A stretch of 56,740 nt of DNA, from positions 1 to 56,740 of the forward strand of contig CACWHI010000012.1 in assembly GCA_902760595.1 (NCBI GenBank), written 5' to 3'. Shown in pieces: positions 8,968 through 16,404 of the stretch. Each line of letters opens with the position of its first letter. The first letter of the stretch is position 1. Below the pieces are notes generated by a model. That model saw nothing but the letters and a program-made list of their open reading frames with translations. It ran no database searches and had not been told where the DNA came from. Position numbers and translations under genes: made by a program. The stretch is from an uncultured Eubacteriales bacterium. GTDB taxonomy: Bacteria > Bacillota > Clostridia > Christensenellales > Aristaeellaceae.

Positions 8968-8998
8968 ATTTGCATTCCAGAGGAAAGGAGCAGCCGAC

Positions 8999-9091
8999 AT
9001 GAAGCTGAACGCTATGATGGGCATGCGTCGCGCGGACATGCAGATGTGCATGGGCCGTTGTTTGCTTGCTTGCGGCTGCCGCCCGATGTGA
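8999..9091 (+). CDS. Met-rich leader peptide of the metQNI operon
   Basis: A 30-residue open frame with GGAG eight bases before its ATG. Eight of 30 residues are methionine (positions 1, 6, 7, 9, 14, 16, 18, 30) and four are cysteine (17, 21, 25, 27). A terminator follows 29 bases after the stop, then the methionine transporter genes. The 3' part of the frame (9072-9080) can pair with the 5' arm of that terminator (9123-9130), as in classical ribosome-controlled attenuation. Inferred action: scarce methionyl-tRNA stalls the ribosome at Met14-Met18, the pairing forms and transcription goes on; with plentiful methionine the ribosome covers 9072-9091 and the terminator forms. No SAM-riboswitch or T-box sequence is seen here. 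Confidence 0.75.
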   Translation: MKLNAMMGMRRADMQMCMGRCLLACGCRPM

Positions 9092-9120
9092 TGATCCGGA
9101 AGGGATCCCTTCTTTGATGA

Positions 9121-9147
9121 CAGGCGCCGCAAAAGGTGTCTGTTTTT
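9121..9147 (+). terminator. Attenuator terminator of the met operon leader
   Basis: CAGGCGCC (9121-9128) pairs with GGTGTCTG (9135-9142), eight pairs including two G-T, around a GCAAAA loop. Five T residues follow (9143-9147). The competing antiterminator is GCGGC-T-GCC (9072-9080) with GGCGCCGC (9123-9130), eight pairs and one bulge. An upstream palindrome, AAGGGATCCCTT (9100-9111), may form a pause hairpin. Confidence 0.7.
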
Positions 9148-9166
9148 CATTTAAGGAGGCTGAATC

Positions 9167-9253
9167 ATGATCCGGATCGGCGGGGTGCTGGACCGAATGC
9201 GGCTCCGGCGCGGTATCCAAAGCATCGAGTCATTTTTTCCTCAAATTAAATGA
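9167..9253 (+). CDS. Small open reading frame between attenuator and metQ
   Basis: A possible 28-residue peptide (starts MIRIGGVLDRMRLRRGIQSI). It has an excellent AAGGAGG site seven to eight bases before its ATG and lies after the attenuator terminator, so it is made only in read-through transcripts. It ends 23 bases before metQ, whose own AAAGGAG follows the stop directly. It may help translation initiation at metQ by coupling. There is no family match that I know, and the codons show no amino-acid bias like that of the first leader peptide. Confidence 0.45.
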   Translation: MIRIGGVLDRMRLRRGIQSIESFFPQIK

Positions 9254-9276
9254 GTGAGATCGAAAGGAGAATTTCC

Positions 9277-10173
9277 ATGAAAAAGCTGCTGACTGTTCTG
9301 CTGGTCCTGTCCCTGTCGCTCGCTTCCCTGACCGCCCTTGCTGATACGCTGCAGATCGGCGTGCCGGACGACGCCACCAACCTGGCCCGCGCCATCAAGC
9401 TGCTGGAAACCGCCGGCCTGATCGAGGTCGATCCCGCCGCCGGCTTCAGTCCGGAAATCAAGGATGTGACCAAGTACCTGTATGATATCGAGATCACGCC
9501 CGTCTCCGCCAACACCCTGACCTCTACGCTGGACGAGTTCGCCGCCAGCACCATCAACGGCACCTACGCCGTGCCCTACGGCCTGGTGCCCTCCCGTGAC
9601 GCCCTGATCATCGAAAAGCAGGACGAAGGTGCGGAGAACCCCTTCGTGAACATCATCGTGGCCCGCACCGCGGACAAGGACAACGAGGTCTACAAAAAGA
9701 TCGTGGCCGCGTACCAGACCCAGCTGGTGGCCCAGTTCCTGATCGAGAACTACAAGGAGACCTTCTTCCCCGCCTTCCCCTATGAAGCGGAATACACGGT
9801 GGAAGAGGGCTTCGCCGATGAGCTGAACAACTACGAATCCGATCCCGCCGGCAAGACCGTCGTCAAGGTGGGCGTCTGCGGCGCGAACAACAACCAGTGG
9901 TTCGCCGTGCAAAAGGTGCTGGACGATGAAAACGCGGGCATCTACATCGAGCTGGTGGAATTCGACGCCTACAACCTCCCCAACGAGGCCCTGAACAGCG
10001 GCGATATCGACCTGAACGCCTTCCAGCACAAGGCCTACCTGCAGAAGGAGATCGACGCCAACGGCTACGACCTGACAGTCATCGGCGATACCCTGATCGC
10101 CCCGCTGAGCCTCTATTCCAAGAAGGTGGATTCCCTCGACGCGCTGAAGGAACTGGTTGGCCCCGCGAAATAA
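9277..10173 (+). CDS. metQ: MetQ/NlpA-type methionine-binding protein with circularly permuted halves
   Basis: A 298-residue binding protein for the MetNI importer. Residues 1-22 are a signal peptide without a lipobox cysteine. The order of the family's two halves is reversed. Residues 24-168 correspond to the normal second half (VPDDATN at 29-35, STINGTYA, NPFVNIIVAR at 121-130). A linker of about 25 residues follows. Residues 193-298 correspond to the normal first half (VKVGV at 196-200, YNLPNEAL, FQHKAYL at 249-255, LYSKK at 279-283). In ordinary MetQ, the LYSKK..SLDELK stretch leads directly into the IPNDPTN stretch; here these are the two ends of the protein. ATG 9277 is chosen for its AAAGGAG site; an ATG at 9250 is in frame but adds nine residues before the signal. 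Confidence 0.88.
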   Translation: MKKLLTVLLVLSLSLASLTALADTLQIGVPDDATNLARAIKLLETAGLIEVDPAAGFSPEIKDVTKYLYDIEITPVSANTLTSTLDEFAASTINGTYAVPYGLVPSRDALIIEKQDEGAENPFVNIIVARTADKDNEVYKKIVAAYQTQLVAQFLIENYKETFFPAFPYEAEYTVEEGFADELNNYESDPAGKTVVKVGVCGANNNQWFAVQKVLDDENAGIYIELVEFDAYNLPNEALNSGDIDLNAFQHKAYLQKEIDANGYDLTVIGDTLIAPLSLYSKKVDSLDALKELVGPAK

Positions 10174-10186
10174 GCTGAACGCATCC

Positions 10187-10221
10187 CCGCGTGACGGCGA
10201 AAATGCCGTCACGCGGCTTTT
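10187..10221 (+). terminator. Hairpin between metQ and metN (partial terminator)
   Basis: A perfect 12-bp stem (CCGCGTGACGGC, 10187-10198, with 10205-10216), loop GAAAAT, then CTTTT. Inside an operon such a hairpin usually lets only part of the transcripts through, giving more binding protein than ATPase. Confidence 0.7.
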
Positions 10222-10253
10222 CATGAAAACGATTCGATAAGGAAGACAGTACA

Positions 10254-11303
10254 GTGATCGAAATCAAGAAACTTAACAAGACCTATCACCTGAAAACGGG
10301 CGACGTCAGCGCTGTGCGCGACGTGAACCTGACCATCCATGACGGCGAGATCTACGGGATCATCGGGTATTCCGGCGCGGGAAAATCCTCGCTGGTCCGC
10401 TGCCTGAACCTGCTGGAAATGCCGGACAGCGGTATCCTGCATATCAACGATAACCCGGAGATCGTGATCGAGAACGGGCGCACCAGGCTGAGCGAGCGCG
10501 ACCTGGGCCGGATGCGCCGGGGCATGGGCATGATCTTCCAGCACTTCAACCTACTGGACCGCAGTACCGTCTTCGATAATATCGCCTACCCGCTGCGCTA
10601 CAGCGGCATGAGCCGGAAGGATATCGAGGCCCGGGTCATGGAGCTTCTGGAGCTGGTGGACCTGACCGATAAGCGGGACGTCTATCCCTCCCAGCTGAGT
10701 GGCGGGCAGAAGCAGCGCGTCGCCATCGCGCGGGCGCTGGCCAACAAGCCCAGCGTGCTGCTGAGTGACGAGGCGACCAGCGCGCTGGACCCGGAGGCCA
10801 CAGAATCCATTTTGACCCTGCTGCGCTCCCTGAACCAGACGCTGGGCCTCACCATCGTGCTGATCACGCATGAGATGGCGGTCATCAAGGCGATCTGCCA
10901 GAAGGTGGCGGTCATGGAAAACGGCTATGTGGTCGAGGAAGGCAACGTGTACGATATCTTCGCCAATCCGAAGGAGGAGATCACGCGCAGGTTCGTGAAC
11001 TCCGCCTCCCCGCTGAGCCGTGTGCACAAGATGCTGGAGGAGGACAACCCCCTGACCCGCATCAAGCCCGGCGAGATGCTGGTGCGGCTGACCTTCGACC
11101 GCGACTGCGTGGGCGAGTCGGTCATCTCCGAGGTGTCCCGCAGCTGCGGCATCAACCTGAACATCGTGCTGGCCAACGTGGATATCATCGACGGCGCGCC
11201 GCTGGGCGGGATGGTCACGGTGCTCTCCGGCACGCCGGAGAACCTGGAAAAGGCGCTCAGGCATTTTGAGCGCGCGCAGATCAAGGTGAGGAGGCTGGCA
11301 TAA
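10254..11303 (+). CDS. metN: Methionine ABC transporter ATP-binding protein
   Basis: A 349-residue ATPase that energises methionine import. Walker A is GYSGAGKSS, the signature is QLSGGQKQRV and Walker B is VLLSDEATSALD. The last ~80 residues (from about LVRLTFDRDCVGESV) form the NIL domain, which in MetN binds cytoplasmic methionine and shuts the transporter down (transinhibition). It starts at GTG 10254 after a weak AAGGAAG. Its stop and the metI start overlap as TAATG. It belongs with metQ and metI under the Met-rich leader. Confidence 0.93.
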   Translation: MIEIKKLNKTYHLKTGDVSAVRDVNLTIHDGEIYGIIGYSGAGKSSLVRCLNLLEMPDSGILHINDNPEIVIENGRTRLSERDLGRMRRGMGMIFQHFNLLDRSTVFDNIAYPLRYSGMSRKDIEARVMELLELVDLTDKRDVYPSQLSGGQKQRVAIARALANKPSVLLSDEATSALDPEATESILTLLRSLNQTLGLTIVLITHEMAVIKAICQKVAVMENGYVVEEGNVYDIFANPKEEITRRFVNSASPLSRVHKMLEEDNPLTRIKPGEMLVRLTFDRDCVGESVISEVSRSCGINLNIVLANVDIIDGAPLGGMVTVLSGTPENLEKALRHFERAQIKVRRLA

Positions 11304-12031
11304 TGGAAGCCTGGATCAAAGATATCGCTCCGAATCTGTACAGCTACAGGAAGCGCTTCTGGCAGAGCGTGGACCAGACGGTCAGCATGTTCCTGATCGC
11401 CGGCGGCATCGCGTTCGTGCTGGGGCTCCTGCTGGGCCTGGTGCTGACGATCACGCATAAGGACGGCATCAAGCCGAACAAGGCGGTGCACTTTATCCTG
11501 AACCTGATCATCAACGCATTCCGCTCGGTCCCCTTCCTGATCCTGCTGATCTTCCTGATCCCGTTCACCCGCTCGCTGGTGGGCACGGCCATCGGCGTCA
11601 CCGGCGCCATCGTGCCGCTGGTCTTCGGCACGGTGCCCTTCTTCACCCGCCAGGTGGAAGCGGCGCTGGCCAACGTGGACCCCGGCAAGGTGGAGGCGGC
11701 CCGCAGCATGGGCTCCAGTACCCTGGGCATCATCCTGCGCGTGTATCTGCATGAGGCGGTGCCGGACCTGATCCGCGCCACTACCATCACCGCCATCAGC
11801 CTGATCGGCCTGACCACCATGGCCGGCGCGGTGGGCGCGGGCGGCATTGGCTCCTTCGCGCTGAACTACGGCAACGGCCAGAATCACCAGGACATCGTCA
11901 ACGCCTGCGTGCTGATCCTGTTCGCGACGGTCATCATCCTGCAGACCATCGGCAACGCGCTGGCGCGACGTACGACCAACCGCAAGCTGCTGAGCTTCAG
12001 CGGCAGGACGAAGACGGAGGCCGCGAAATGA
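11303..12031 (+). CDS. metI: Methionine ABC transporter permease
   Basis: A 242-residue inner-membrane permease of the MetI family with about five membrane segments. The EAA loop reads EAARSMGSSTLGIILRVYLHEAVPDLI, and the family stretch GLTTMAGAVGAGGIG follows. It pairs with MetN. The ATG shares one base with the metN stop, and the end overlaps the next gene by four bases (ATGA), so these genes are translated together. Confidence 0.93.
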   Translation: MEAWIKDIAPNLYSYRKRFWQSVDQTVSMFLIAGGIAFVLGLLLGLVLTITHKDGIKPNKAVHFILNLIINAFRSVPFLILLIFLIPFTRSLVGTAIGVTGAIVPLVFGTVPFFTRQVEAALANVDPGKVEAARSMGSSTLGIILRVYLHEAVPDLIRATTITAISLIGLTTMAGAVGAGGIGSFALNYGNGQNHQDIVNACVLILFATVIILQTIGNALARRTTNRKLLSFSGRTKTEAAK

Positions 12032-12657
12032 CAGAGCCGGTCCTGCGGCGGCATATACCCCACGGCGAGCTTGGGCAGATGGATATTCTGCCCTTTTTGC
12101 CTGCTTTGGAGCAGGCGCGGCAGCCACAGACCGATTACGATGTGGAGAAATGGCTGTTCGTGCCGCCGGCCTATACCGAGTACCGCTACCTGCTGGGCAC
12201 ACGCGGGGAGCACCCGCTCATCTGCGTCGGCATCAATCCCTCCACCGCCCGGCCGGACCACCTGGATCCGACCCTGCAGAGCGTGGAGCGGATCGCCCTC
12301 AGGAACGGCTTTGATTCCTTCATGATGCTGAACCTGTGCGCCCAGCGGGCAACGGACCCGAATGACATGACCCGGGACTATCCTATGGTCCTCCGCGAGG
12401 GCAACGTTTCCGCGTTTGAATACGCCCTGTGCCTGTCTGAGCGCCCGGTGGTCTGGGCGGCCTGGGGGATGATGATCGAGAAGCGGCCCTACCTCAGGGA
12501 ACTGCTGGAGGACCTGGTCGGGGCAGCCGAACGTTATCACGCGGAGTGGGTCAGCTTTGGCCCCCGGAGCAAGAAGGGGCACCCACATCACCCGCTGTAT
12601 TTAAGGCAGGATGCGGCCATGGCCCCGTTTGACGTGCATGCCTATCTTATGGTATGA
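12028..12657 (+). CDS. DUF1643 family protein
   Basis: A 209-residue protein whose core matches DUF1643: YRYLLGTRG..PLICVGINPSTARPDHLDPTLQSVERIA, then FMMLNLCAQRATDPNDM and VWAAWG. The family has no established activity; members often sit in mobile or accessory contexts. Here it overlaps metI by four bases (ATGA), so it would be controlled by the methionine leader too. A role linked to methionine is only a guess from this position. The following gene starts after a 36-base gap. Confidence 0.8.
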   Translation: MTEPVLRRHIPHGELGQMDILPFLPALEQARQPQTDYDVEKWLFVPPAYTEYRYLLGTRGEHPLICVGINPSTARPDHLDPTLQSVERIALRNGFDSFMMLNLCAQRATDPNDMTRDYPMVLREGNVSAFEYALCLSERPVVWAAWGMMIEKRPYLRELLEDLVGAAERYHAEWVSFGPRSKKGHPHHPLYLRQDAAMAPFDVHAYLMV

Positions 12658-12693
12658 TACGGGTGAAAAATCCGATGTCCGGAGGTGCCGTCT

Positions 12694-13491
12694 GTGATTG
12701 GGTTTTTGATCGAATTGCTGTTCCAGCTGGTGTTTACTGTGCCGCTTCTGAGGATGATCCTGCTGGCGGTGGTGCCGGCGCTGCTGCTGCTAAGGTATGT
12801 CCGGAAAAAGGATCAGCTGGAGGCGGAGCCGCCGCGCCTGATCTGGTCGCTGGTGGGCTTCGGCGCCGCTTCGGTGCTGCTGGCGATGCTGCTGGAAGGG
12901 CTCGGCCTGTTTCTCCTGACCCGGGCGACGGACCAGAAAAGCCTGCTTTTCCAGGCGCTGCAGTGGTTTGTGATCGTCGGCATCGGGGAGGAATTCAGCA
13001 AGTACGTCGTGCTGCGCCTGCGTACCTGGGACCATGAGGCCTTCAACTGCACGTTCGACGGCCTGGTGTACGCGGTGGCGGTATCGGCCGGCTTCGCGCT
13101 GGCGGAAAACGTGATGTACCTGTTCCGCTACGGCGCGGGCGTCCTGCTGATGCGCGGCATCGTTTCGATCCCGGCGCACATCTGCTTTTCCGTGTTCATG
13201 GGCGCGTGGTACAGCGCGGCCAAGCAGTACAGCCTGACGGGTGAGACAGACAGAGCCCGGTGGGCGAAGATCCTGGCGGTGCTGACGCCGGCCCTGGCGC
13301 ACGGCGCGTTCGATTTCATCGCCACCAACACGCAGCAGGGCGGCATGATCGCCGTATTCATCGTATATGTGATCGCCATGTTCGTCGTCACCTGGCGCCT
13401 GGTCAAGCATCTGGCGGACAAGGACCGGTACATGACGCGCAAGCCCGCCGAAGCGCAGGGGATCGACTGGTCCGGACGGACCGGCCACTGA
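12694..13491 (+). CDS. PrsW family intramembrane metalloprotease
   Basis: A 265-residue multi-pass membrane protein. It carries the PrsW signatures in order: GIGEEFSKY (E99, E100), FDGLVYAVAVSAGFALAENV, the histidine in IPAHICFSVFMG (H162) and LAHGAFDF near the end. PrsW cleaves the RsiW anti-sigma factor in Bacillus; no sigma/anti-sigma pair is visible here, so the substrate is unknown. The GTG at 12694 is chosen because GGAGG (12681-12685) lies eight bases upstream; the GTG at 12685 overlaps that site. Confidence 0.85.
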   Translation: MIGFLIELLFQLVFTVPLLRMILLAVVPALLLLRYVRKKDQLEAEPPRLIWSLVGFGAASVLLAMLLEGLGLFLLTRATDQKSLLFQALQWFVIVGIGEEFSKYVVLRLRTWDHEAFNCTFDGLVYAVAVSAGFALAENVMYLFRYGAGVLLMRGIVSIPAHICFSVFMGAWYSAAKQYSLTGETDRARWAKILAVLTPALAHGAFDFIATNTQQGGMIAVFIVYVIAMFVVTWRLVKHLADKDRYMTRKPAEAQGIDWSGRTGH

Positions 13492-13502
13492 GGAGGAAGC
13501 CA

Positions 13503-14144
13503 TTGGCTGTAAGAGAGTTTTCTGTCGTCAGCGCCGAGGTCATGCTGAAGGCGAGGACGGAATGCCTGCTGACCCCGGTCGGCATCCTGATGGGGCTGGA
13601 AACGGTGGCGGACTGCATGAACGACCCGGAGATCCGGCCCTGGTTCGGGCACCTGCTGCAGGACGAGCTGATGCCGCAGATGCCGGAGGAGGGCCGCAAC
13701 GAAGCCGTGATCCAGGCCTGCCGCTACCTGTCCTTCAAGCCGGCGTCGCTCAAGCTCTGCGACCTGGCGGACGGGCTGATCGACAGCTGGGCGCTGCATA
13801 TCCTGCCCCTGATGAGCGAAAAGACGCCGCGCATGATCCAGGCCTTCGCCATGCTGATCATGCTGTTCACGGGCGTCAGGCGGGGAGAGGATCAGGGCTA
13901 TTACCTGCCGCAGGAGGCCCTGGCGCATCAGCGCCTTACGCGGGATGAGAAGGCCCTGCGCTCCTTCAGCCGCCTGAGCTGGGATATGCAGGCCGACAGC
14001 CTGTGCTACGCGGCGCTGGCGGACGCGGACATCTGGGGCCGGGACCTGAGGGAGCTCACGTTCCTGCCGGACCGCCTGACGGAAGCCATGACGGACATCC
14101 AGCTGCTGGGGCTCCGTCAGGTGCTCGCGGGAGGGGACGAATGA
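13503..14144 (+). CDS. Stand-alone C-terminal domain of the mannitol dehydrogenase / tagaturonate reductase type
   Basis: A 213-residue protein starting at TTG 13503, eight bases after AGGAGG. The stretch LLTPVGILMGLETVADCMNDPEIRPWFGHLLQDELMPQM and the later FKPASLKLCDLADGLIDSWALHILP resemble the all-helical C-terminal domain of the mannitol dehydrogenase/UxaB family. The N-terminal NAD-binding Rossmann domain of those enzymes is missing: upstream is PrsW, in another frame. A domain alone should not be an active dehydrogenase. The assignment is from motif memory and is moderate. It overlaps trmL by four bases. Confidence 0.55.
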   Translation: MAVREFSVVSAEVMLKARTECLLTPVGILMGLETVADCMNDPEIRPWFGHLLQDELMPQMPEEGRNEAVIQACRYLSFKPASLKLCDLADGLIDSWALHILPLMSEKTPRMIQAFAMLIMLFTGVRRGEDQGYYLPQEALAHQRLTRDEKALRSFSRLSWDMQADSLCYAALADADIWGRDLRELTFLPDRLTEAMTDIQLLGLRQVLAGGDE

Positions 14145-14656
14145 AGATCGTCCTCTATAACCCGGAGATCCCTCAGAATACGGGCAACATCGCCAGGACC
14201 TGCGCGGCGACCGGGACGGACCTGTATCTGATCGAGCCTCTGGGGTTCCGGCTCGAGGATAAGTACCTGAAGCGCGCGGGGCTCGACTACTTCAGCATGG
14301 TCAGTATCCGTGTGCTGCCATCCTTTGAGCGGTTCATGGAGCTGTTTCCGGACACAAAGTACCACTTCGCGACCACGAAGGCGCCGCGGGCTTATACAGA
14401 GGTCCGTTACGGTCCGGACGACGCGCTGGTGTTCGGGTGCGAAACGAAGGGCCTTCCCGAGTCCCTGCTGAGCCGCGTGTATGACCGTTGCATCCGTATT
14501 CCCATGCGGGCGGAGGCGCGGTCGCTGAACCTGAGCAATTCGGTGGCAGTGGTGCTGTACGAGGCGCTGCGCCAGCAGGATTTCGCGCAGCTTTCCGCCG
14601 AGGGGCACCTGACCGGCCGGGACGACGAGGCCCTGCCGTGGATGGATTATATTTGA
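14141..14656 (+). CDS. trmL: tRNA (cytidine(34)-2'-O)-methyltransferase
   Basis: A 171-residue SPOUT methyltransferase that 2'-O-methylates the wobble base of tRNA-Leu. The N-terminus MKIVLYNPEIPQNTGNIART and the knot motifs FGCETKGLPE and IPM..RSLNLSNSVAVVLYEALRQ are all clear. The length is normal for TrmL. ATG 14141 overlaps the previous stop (ATGA). A longer frame upstream is only a shadow of the neighbour. Confidence 0.93.
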   Translation: MKIVLYNPEIPQNTGNIARTCAATGTDLYLIEPLGFRLEDKYLKRAGLDYFSMVSIRVLPSFERFMELFPDTKYHFATTKAPRAYTEVRYGPDDALVFGCETKGLPESLLSRVYDRCIRIPMRAEARSLNLSNSVAVVLYEALRQQDFAQLSAEGHLTGRDDEALPWMDYI

Positions 14657-14673
14657 CAGGAGGACGCGCAAGT

Positions 14674-16191
14674 ATGGGCATGAGAGGCATCCACACGTCG
14701 ATCAACGATATCCGCAAGATGGTGTTTTCGGAGGTCGCGCGGCTGTCGTATGATTACAACGGGGACTTGTCGGACATGGAGAATATCCCCTACAGGATCA
14801 TCCCCGGCGAGGTGTCGACCTATCGCGAGAGCGTTTTCCTGGAACGCGCCATCGTCAAGGAGCGCATGCGCCTTGCGATGGGACTGCCGCTGCGCGACGT
14901 CACCGAGCACGCGCCGGTCTCCCAGGGCGCGGAGGAGTGCGTGCATCCGGAAAAATACTATCAGCCGCCGCTGATCAACATCATCAAGTTCGCGTGCCAT
15001 AAGTGCCCGGACAACAAGGTGTATATCACGGACCAGTGCCAGGGTTGCCTGGCGCAGCCCTGCCGGCAGGTCTGCCCGAAGGGCGCGATCTATTTTGAGC
15101 GCGGCCAGTGCCACATCGACCAGGACAAGTGCATCAAGTGCGGCAAATGCATGGGCGTCTGCCAGTACGGAGTCATCCTGCGCATGGAGCGGCCCTGCGC
15201 CGTGGCGTGCGGCATGAAAGCCATCCGCAGCGACGAGTACGGCCGCGCGGATATCGACCAGGAAAAGTGTGTGAGCTGCGGCATGTGCCTGGCCAACTGC
15301 CCCTTCGGCGCGATCGCGGACAAGGCACAGATCTTCCAGTGCATTCAGGCGATCCGCAGCGATACGCCGGTATACGCGGCCATCGCGCCGGCGATCGCCG
15401 GCCAATTTGGCAAGGAGCTGTCGCCCGAAAAGATGCGCGCGGCCTTCAGGGCGCTGGGCTTCCGGGACGTGGTCGAGGTCGCCATCGGCGCGGACCTGTG
15501 CACCATTCAGGAGGCGGAGGACTTCCTCAAGGAAGTGCCGGAGCGCTTGCCGTTCATGGGCACCTCGTGCTGCCCGGCCTGGTCGGTGATGGCCAAGCGC
15601 GAATTCCCGCAGCACGCGGACTGCATCAGCATGGCGCTGACGCCCATGGTGCTGACCGGGCGCCTGATCAAAAAGGAGCATCCGGGCTGCAAGGTGGCCT
15701 TTATCGGCCCCTGCGCGGCCAAGAAGCTGGAGGCCAGCCGCCGCTCCATCCGCAGTGATATCGACTTTGTCCTGACCTTCGAGGAGGTCATGGGCATGTT
15801 TGAGGCGAAGCAGGTGGATTTCGCGTCCCTGGAGGAAATGAAGGTTCCCTCCTCCGCCAGCGCGGACGGCCGGGGCTTCTCGGTGAGCGGCGGCGTGGCG
15901 GACGCAGTGATGAACTGTCTCAAGCACATGGCGCCGGACCGGGAGATCAATATGGAACGCGCCGAGGGCCTGAACGACTGCCGCAAGATGCTGATGCGGG
16001 CGAAGGCGGGCAAGCTGAACGGCTACCTGCTGGAGGGCATGGCCTGTCCCGGCGGCTGCATCGGCGGCGCGGGAACCGTGCAGCTGATCCCCAAGGCCGC
16101 GCAGGAGGTCGCCCAGGTCATGAAGAAGTCTGAGAACGCCCACGCCTATGAGAGCGAGTATCAGAGAATCCTGCCCCAGCTGGAGGAATGA
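14674..16191 (+). CDS. Monomeric [FeFe] hydrogenase, group B-like
   Basis: A 505-residue iron-sulfur protein. Cysteine clusters at 122-134, 153-163 and 199-209 fit ferredoxin-type 4Fe-4S sites. The H-cluster motifs follow: TSCCPAW (297-303), GPCAAKKLE (345-353) and EGMACPGGCIGG (455-465), giving ligands C300, C347, C458 and C462. C299 is the proton-path cysteine. The second motif has glycine where group A enzymes have methionine, and the long N-terminal region before the ferredoxin domain resembles group B. It should evolve or take up hydrogen with ferredoxin. No maturases (HydE, F, G) are in the window. It starts at ATG 14674, ten bases after AGGAGG. Confidence 0.88.
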   Translation: MGMRGIHTSINDIRKMVFSEVARLSYDYNGDLSDMENIPYRIIPGEVSTYRESVFLERAIVKERMRLAMGLPLRDVTEHAPVSQGAEECVHPEKYYQPPLINIIKFACHKCPDNKVYITDQCQGCLAQPCRQVCPKGAIYFERGQCHIDQDKCIKCGKCMGVCQYGVILRMERPCAVACGMKAIRSDEYGRADIDQEKCVSCGMCLANCPFGAIADKAQIFQCIQAIRSDTPVYAAIAPAIAGQFGKELSPEKMRAAFRALGFRDVVEVAIGADLCTIQEAEDFLKEVPERLPFMGTSCCPAWSVMAKREFPQHADCISMALTPMVLTGRLIKKEHPGCKVAFIGPCAAKKLEASRRSIRSDIDFVLTFEEVMGMFEAKQVDFASLEEMKVPSSASADGRGFSVSGGVADAVMNCLKHMAPDREINMERAEGLNDCRKMLMRAKAGKLNGYLLEGMACPGGCIGGAGTVQLIPKAAQEVAQVMKKSENAHAYESEYQRILPQLEE

Positions 16192-16194
16192 GCT

Positions 16195-16404
16195 GTGTAC
16201 GATCCGTTTGCCGAGGAGGAGAGAAAAACCCGGAGGGAGAGGCTGCGCTTCTGGCGCAACCTCAGCCGCGTTGGTGACTTTTACGCCTGGCTGATCGGCA
16301 CTGTGGTCCTGTTCGCGCTGCTGGCGCTGCTGTTCAGCATGTTTTCTTTCGTGCGCCAGAGTGTGACCGTGTTTCTGAAGACGCTGCTGGGAGGCATCCA
16401 ATGA
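16195..16404 (+). CDS. Small single-pass membrane protein
   Basis: A 69-residue protein starting with GTG, eight bases after GGAGG. The first ~30 residues are highly charged (EEERKTRRERLRFWRN), then comes one strong membrane segment (about 31-53). I know no family. It lies three bases after the hydrogenase gene and overlaps the UDG gene by four bases, so all three are expressed together. Confidence 0.7.
   Translation: MYDPFAEEERKTRRERLRFWRNLSRVGDFYAWLIGTVVLFALLALLFSMFSFVRQSVTVFLKTLLGGIQ

Noticed and set aside
8914-9276. SAM riboswitch or T-box before metQ
   Set aside because: No GAAACC/GCAACC-type SAM-I core and no GGTGG..CCGCG T-box sequence; the hairpins present are explained by the leader-peptide attenuator.
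13260-13502. Longer start for the dehydrogenase-domain gene
   Set aside because: The upstream part of this frame lies inside prsW and reads as arginine/histidine-rich shadow sequence; the TTG after AGGAGG is better supported.
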